From: Neurospora crassa OR74A
Taxonomy: Eukaryota > Ascomycota > Sordariomycetes > Sordariales > Sordariaceae
DNA length: 64,000 nucleotides
Assembly (NCBI RefSeq): GCF_000182925.2
Contig: NC_026504.1
Span: 1,426,001-1,490,000 of the forward strand
Reading direction: 5' to 3'
Shown: positions 60,561 through 64,000 of the stretch, in pieces
Numbering within the stretch: the first letter of the stretch is position 1
Layout of the letters: every line of letters starts with the position of its first letter
The notes under the pieces: generated by a model
Told to the model about the DNA's origin: nothing
What the model saw: only the letters and a program-made list of their open reading frames with translations
Databases searched by the model: none
Position numbers and translations under genes: made by a program

Positions 60561-61778
60561 ATGGACCCGGTCTCTATCGCCTCCGCTGCATTCGCCCTCG
60601 CCGGGGGCATCATCAAATGCTCGGTCTCGATAGCCCAATTCGTTCGCCAGGCCAAGCACGCACGGAAAGATCTCGACAGGGTCACCACCGAGCTTGCAGT
60701 TCTGTCCGGCTTACTCACTCCGCTTACTGTGGCTCTAAATCTGATAGGAAACCAGGCCAGCGGGCTTCTCCCCCGTGAGCAACTCGCGCAGATCGGAGGT
60801 CCTATCAAGGAATGCGACTTGTTAGTAACCCGCATCAACGAATACATAAGTCTTTTCAAGAACGATGCCATATGGACAAGGGCAAAATGGGCCATGTGCG
60901 GCAAGGAGCATGTTGAGGATTGGTGCGAAAGTTTGGAAGTACACAAGCAATCTCTCAACTTGAGCCTTCTCATACTCTCTCTGTAAGTCAATATCCCCTT
61001 GGAATTAAGCTACCATGCTTCCTATGAGATTCGACACCCAACTGACCCTCAAATTTCTGGACGTAGCTCCGATACTCAGGAAATTAGAAGAGACACTACC
61101 GAGATCAGAGGAACAATACAACGGATGCACAAAACTGTTCGCGAAATCCGAGATCGAGTCGTCGTCCCACGACGAAGTAGGTCAGCGCCTCTAGCACGTC
61201 CTCCAAGAGATGTCCAGCAATGGGTGGACAACATCTCCACCTTATGGCTTAGGTCACCTTCAGGGTATGGTTCTGAATACCGTTCCACAATACCGACCCG
61301 AATCCCGTCCTCAACGGCTAGTCGCTACTTCAGTCTCGCGGGGAGCGAGAATGAATCGTCTGCATTGCGACGCCAACAACCTGCTAGGCCAGGTGAGCTC
61401 GAGAATTTCGAAGTCTTTCAGGCGCCGTCTCAGCCGCCTTATCTGCCATCTTCCGAGCTACCGAGTATCAACTGGACGGAGATATATAACTCGCCTACTA
61501 GCAGCCAAAATGAAGCCCGGCTTCGGTCTGAAGTCAGCCAGGCGCCATCTCAGCCGCCTTTCGAGCTACCAAGTTTCAACTGGAGGGAGACATATAACTT
61601 GCCTGCTAGCAACCAAAACGAGGCCCGGCTTCGGAAGTCAGGGATAAGTGGTACATATGTCCAGTGCTACGGTACTTTGGCCTCATCTTCGGCGCCAAGA
61701 ACTACCATAGCGCAGGCTTTGCCTACTTCTCCAGTATCAGACAACCTTTCCGTCTGTGAACCTTCCGCCTCTCCTTGA
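60561..61778 (+). CDS. Protein with fungal STAND/PigL-type N-terminal domain (377 aa, 2 exons)
   Basis: Exon 1 is 60561-60982 and exon 2 61067-61778; the 84-bp intron begins GTAAGT and ends GTAG, and splicing restores frame (LLILSL-SDTQEIRRDT). The first 140 residues, MDPVSIASAAFALAGGIIKC followed by FVRQAKHARKDLDRVTTELA and LSGLLTPLT, match the helical N-terminal domain found in many fungal STAND/NLR-like proteins and PigL relatives. No NACHT or P-loop NTPase and no repeat sensor domain follow. Instead a short charged helix (IRGTIQRMHKTVREIRDRVV) leads into a disordered Ser/Pro-rich tail with two tandem copies of QAPSQPP...ELPS.NW.E.YN...NEARLR. It may act as a signalling or scaffold partner in incompatibility-type responses; that role is inference. 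Confidence 0.78.
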
Positions 61779-62463
61779 ATCCCTAGCATTTGTCTGAGCT
61801 TCCAATACGCACCCCCAATCCCGCCACCCTCACCTTTCCCATCATCAACTGATATCTCTACCTCCATTTGTTCTTTGTTTCGGCATATTGCCTGTCTTGC
61901 CTGGGCTGGTGAAATGGGCACACTTGTTGATGCCATAATCTCCTATATCATCTCTGTCACTCTACGTCCCCTTTCTGTACGCTGTCGGATTGTATTTGGA
62001 CTGCCCTTTTCATCGAAAGTTGCGTCCAAAGGGGTCTCTATACGGCTGTTTTCATACAGAAATTGTATAAAAGTGCTGTCCTTTGGTCGGTTGCTGTGCG
62101 GAAATGCAATATGCGACTGCCGCATCCGGGACAGGGTCATATGTAATAAAATAATGTACATTTTCAGTATGAGATACCCACCAGTACCAGATGTCCTCGA
62201 TGCCTAGCCAGACACCTCCAGGTAGGTATAATAACGGTGCTGAGAGGGAAGAAACACCTCGGCGGAGCTCATAGTTGATTGGATTGTTCGATGCCGAGGA
62301 CTGGAGGGACATGCCCCGTCAGTGTTATACAACATGGTATATCTACCTCTAGGTCGCGGTGGGTTTATCTTTCATCGCTGCTTCCGAATCTGAGGGATAC
62401 TAACACAACACGGACCTGGAATGTCACAATTACCTCCTGCTTGAAATACTCCAAGAAAGCTCT

Positions 62464-62465
<2 letters not shown>
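61779..62465. other. Intergenic after the STAND-N gene
   Basis: 3' flank with no supported coding frame. Confidence 0.5.

Positions 62466-62503
<38 letters not shown>
62466..62503 (+). repeat. T38 homopolymer
   Basis: 38 consecutive T in intergenic DNA; possible tail of the minus-strand SINE-like unit. Confidence 0.9.
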
Positions 62504-62504
<1 letters not shown>

Positions 62505-62745
62505 GAATGGGCCTGGGCACTATGATTGATGAACATTCTTCCTTGGGAGCCATAACTGCATACAGAAGTGGAAGCCGAATCTATGAAATGAGAATCAGCA
62601 AAGGTCCTAGGTATCCATCGCAGCATGGAAGCAGTGGCGGGTATCACTACCTCCAAGGTACCTAGGACCGGGATCGACCCGAGTCTCGGAGCGCAGATCA
62701 ACAAGACTCGGTCTCAAACTGACCATTGTGTCACATAGACCCAGA
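62466..62745 (-). mobile_element. Possible tRNA-derived SINE with poly(A) tail
   Basis: On the minus strand an A-box-like TGACACAATGG (near 62736-62726) and a B-box-like GGGTCGATCCC (62677-62667) have tRNA-like spacing. Between them lie a D-arm-like hairpin GGTC...GACC and a GAGTC...GACTC stem. About 165 bp further on is a run of 38 A (plus-strand T, 62466-62503), as in a SINE tail. No intact tRNA fold (acceptor arms do not pair) and no clear target duplication were found. The run of A alone could also be a slippage tract. Confidence 0.35.
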
Positions 62746-63045
62746 CACATCATCACACCTGTACGGACGGACACAACGCTTTTTTCCATACGTTACAAAC
62801 AAGACCGTTTCTTCTTCTTCTGCGTACATATTACTCCCCAGTTCCCGAATTCCAGCCCGTCTACACTCCTCAAATCCTGTACCTACACTACCGACATGTA
62901 CTTCCCTACCCCAACCCACACAATTCATACCTCTACCAAGCGGTCGTTACGGTGTTCCAAGCGCCAGGTTTATGCCAGGGCTTATGACCCTTGCAGAGGG
63001 ATCCTTGACACACCTCAAGACTACCGCCATCTCCCTCTACTGTTT

Positions 63046-63903
63046 CTAGACTACCATTTGACGCATCAGGATTAGTCTCATAAACCCATTTATCCCCCAA
63101 AAAGGGGAAAGGAAGTCAGCAGACACTAGAAGAAGACGAACCGGAGTGACAGGTTCAGGTGTCCGTTCAGGCGGCGCAGGCACAAAACTACCCGGCGGCG
63201 GTGGTGCTGAGGGTCTCTGAATCCTTGCTCTTTGTTCCTCCCGCTCTGGATCTAAACCCGGCTCTGGCTCTGAATGCTCTGAAGGGGGATACCAAAGTGG
63301 AGTATCTGGTGCCCCTGGGGCTGGAGGAGGAGTACTAGAAGGTATGAACAAAGGCGGCGGGGTACTAGGTTGACCAGAACCACGCAGGAGAATAGGCGTT
63401 TGTATCACAGCAGGAGAAGGAGAAGGAAGAGGAGGAGAACTCCAGATTGTTATCTCTACAGGGGAACCGCCTCTAGCTAGAGGAGGAGTACTGCGAGGAG
63501 GAGTACTGCGAGGACTAGAACTAACTGGTCGCGCAGCATGAAGATTTAGAGGAGTCTTCTTCTTTGTAGTAAACACATGCAGTGGAGAAAAGTTAGCGGG
63601 TTCCAGTGAACCATTTGACGACGTCGGAGAAGGAGGAGAAGGAGTTCGAGGTATAGGGGTGCTTAGTCGTTGAAGACGTCTCATACGTTCTGTTGCACTT
63701 GCTCTTTCCTCTTCTGTCTCTTCTTCATGCTCTTCTTCATCTGCTTCTTCTCTCGTGTCTGGGGGGCACAGCTCACGAAACCGGCTTATCAAATCTACAA
63801 GCTGCTCGCAGTTTCGTCCTTCCGCGAGACGCTCAACTGTATATTCCCCGCCGCTGCCTTCAGGACTATCGATGTAGCACTTTGGATACCTGATGATACG
63901 CAT
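63046..63903 (-). CDS. Proline-rich hypothetical protein (285 codons from first ATG; 5' end uncertain)
   Basis: Not recognised. The frame stays open upstream of the first ATG to a stop at 63994-63996, and that extension (TEVAILLIEVFWSRKEEDQK) looks protein-like. The true start may therefore lie in an upstream exon outside the window. The N-terminal part (RIIRYPKCYIDSP, RNCEQLVDLISRFREL) is ordered-looking and followed by an acidic EEADEEEHEEETEEE stretch. About 150 residues of Pro/Ser-rich low complexity come next, with PRSTPPRSTPP and many SSTPPP-type units. Such composition suggests a disordered protein; a retroelement- or NLR-associated origin cannot be excluded. It may also be a non-coding low-complexity frame. 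Confidence 0.4.
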   Translation of the reverse strand: MRIIRYPKCYIDSPEGSGGEYTVERLAEGRNCEQLVDLISRFRELCPPDTREEADEEEHEEETEEERASATERMRRLQRLSTPIPRTPSPPSPTSSNGSLEPANFSPLHVFTTKKKTPLNLHAARPVSSSPRSTPPRSTPPLARGGSPVEITIWSSPPLPSPSPAVIQTPILLRGSGQPSTPPPLFIPSSTPPPAPGAPDTPLWYPPSEHSEPEPGLDPEREEQRARIQRPSAPPPPGSFVPAPPERTPEPVTPVRLLLVSADFLSPFWGINGFMRLILMRQMVV

Positions 63904-64000
63904 GAGCTGTTTTTGGTCTTCTTCCTTCCGGCTCCAGAAGACTTCAATGAGGAGGATGGCTACTTCTGTTGATTTTTGTAGTAGTTGTTGGGTTTAGCCA

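Noticed and set aside
62660-62745. A functional tRNA-Asn(GTT) on the minus strand
   Set aside because: D-like and anticodon-like stems exist, but the acceptor strands do not pair, there is no variable loop and no Pol III terminator follows.

Overview
The window looks like chromosomal DNA of a filamentous ascomycete, most likely a Sordariomycete with active repeat-induced point mutation (RIP), such as Neurospora or Sordaria relatives. The evidence is short GT-AG introns of 52-84 bp, intron-bearing tRNA genes, fungal gene families (OPT transporter, Snf5/Sfh1 with a GATA finger, a STAND-type N-terminal domain), and a 41-kb AT-rich block almost devoid of CpA and/or TpG while CpG survives, which is the RIP signature. 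The genus is inference.

Left euchromatic arm (1-17.45 kb). A GNAT acetyltransferase resembling yeast Lyc1 (686-2089, +), a ten-exon oligopeptide transporter (2457-5656, -), an intron-containing tRNA-Ala(CGC) (9124-9223, +), a two-exon Snf5/Sfh1 chromatin-remodelling subunit (10035-11875, -), a small two-exon protein of unknown function (13778-14317, +), an intron-containing tRNA-Glu(CTC) (15030-15122, -) and an ExoIII/AP-endonuclease family protein (15447-16787, -). The genes are separated by long intergenic stretches with microsatellites.

Central block (about 17.45-58.34 kb). A RIP-mutated stack of nested transposons. Five LTR elements can be delimited exactly by matched LTR pairs and perfect 5-bp target duplications: LTR-1 (17724-26395, GTTAC), LTR-2 (28231-54012, TAGTA), LTR-3 inside the 3' LTR of LTR-2 (39000-53714, CTACT), LTR-4 inside LTR-3 (42205-49726, ATATT) and LTR-5, a minus-strand gag-only element inside LTR-2 (35945-38156, TTCGT). 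LTR-1, LTR-2 and LTR-4 are Ty3/Gypsy elements with chromodomain-like C termini, and LTR-3 is also Gypsy-like. A 100-N assembly gap lies in the reverse transcriptase of LTR-2.

Removing these insertions leaves a base layer of about 6.7 kb. It carries a degenerate Tc1/mariner-type DDE transposase on the plus strand and a long, unrecognised coding remnant on the minus strand that LTR-2 cut in two. This base layer is bracketed by an inverted repeat (17284-17355 and 58422-58494) lying just outside the mutated DNA on both sides. It may be an undescribed large DNA transposon, and is the most interesting object here.

Right arm (58.5-64 kb). Normal composition returns. It holds a T51-G20 homopolymer junction, a two-exon gene with a fungal STAND/PigL-type N-terminal domain but no NTPase (60561-61778, +), a possible tRNA-derived SINE (62466-62745, -), and a proline-rich hypothetical open frame (63046-63903, -) whose 5' end is uncertain.
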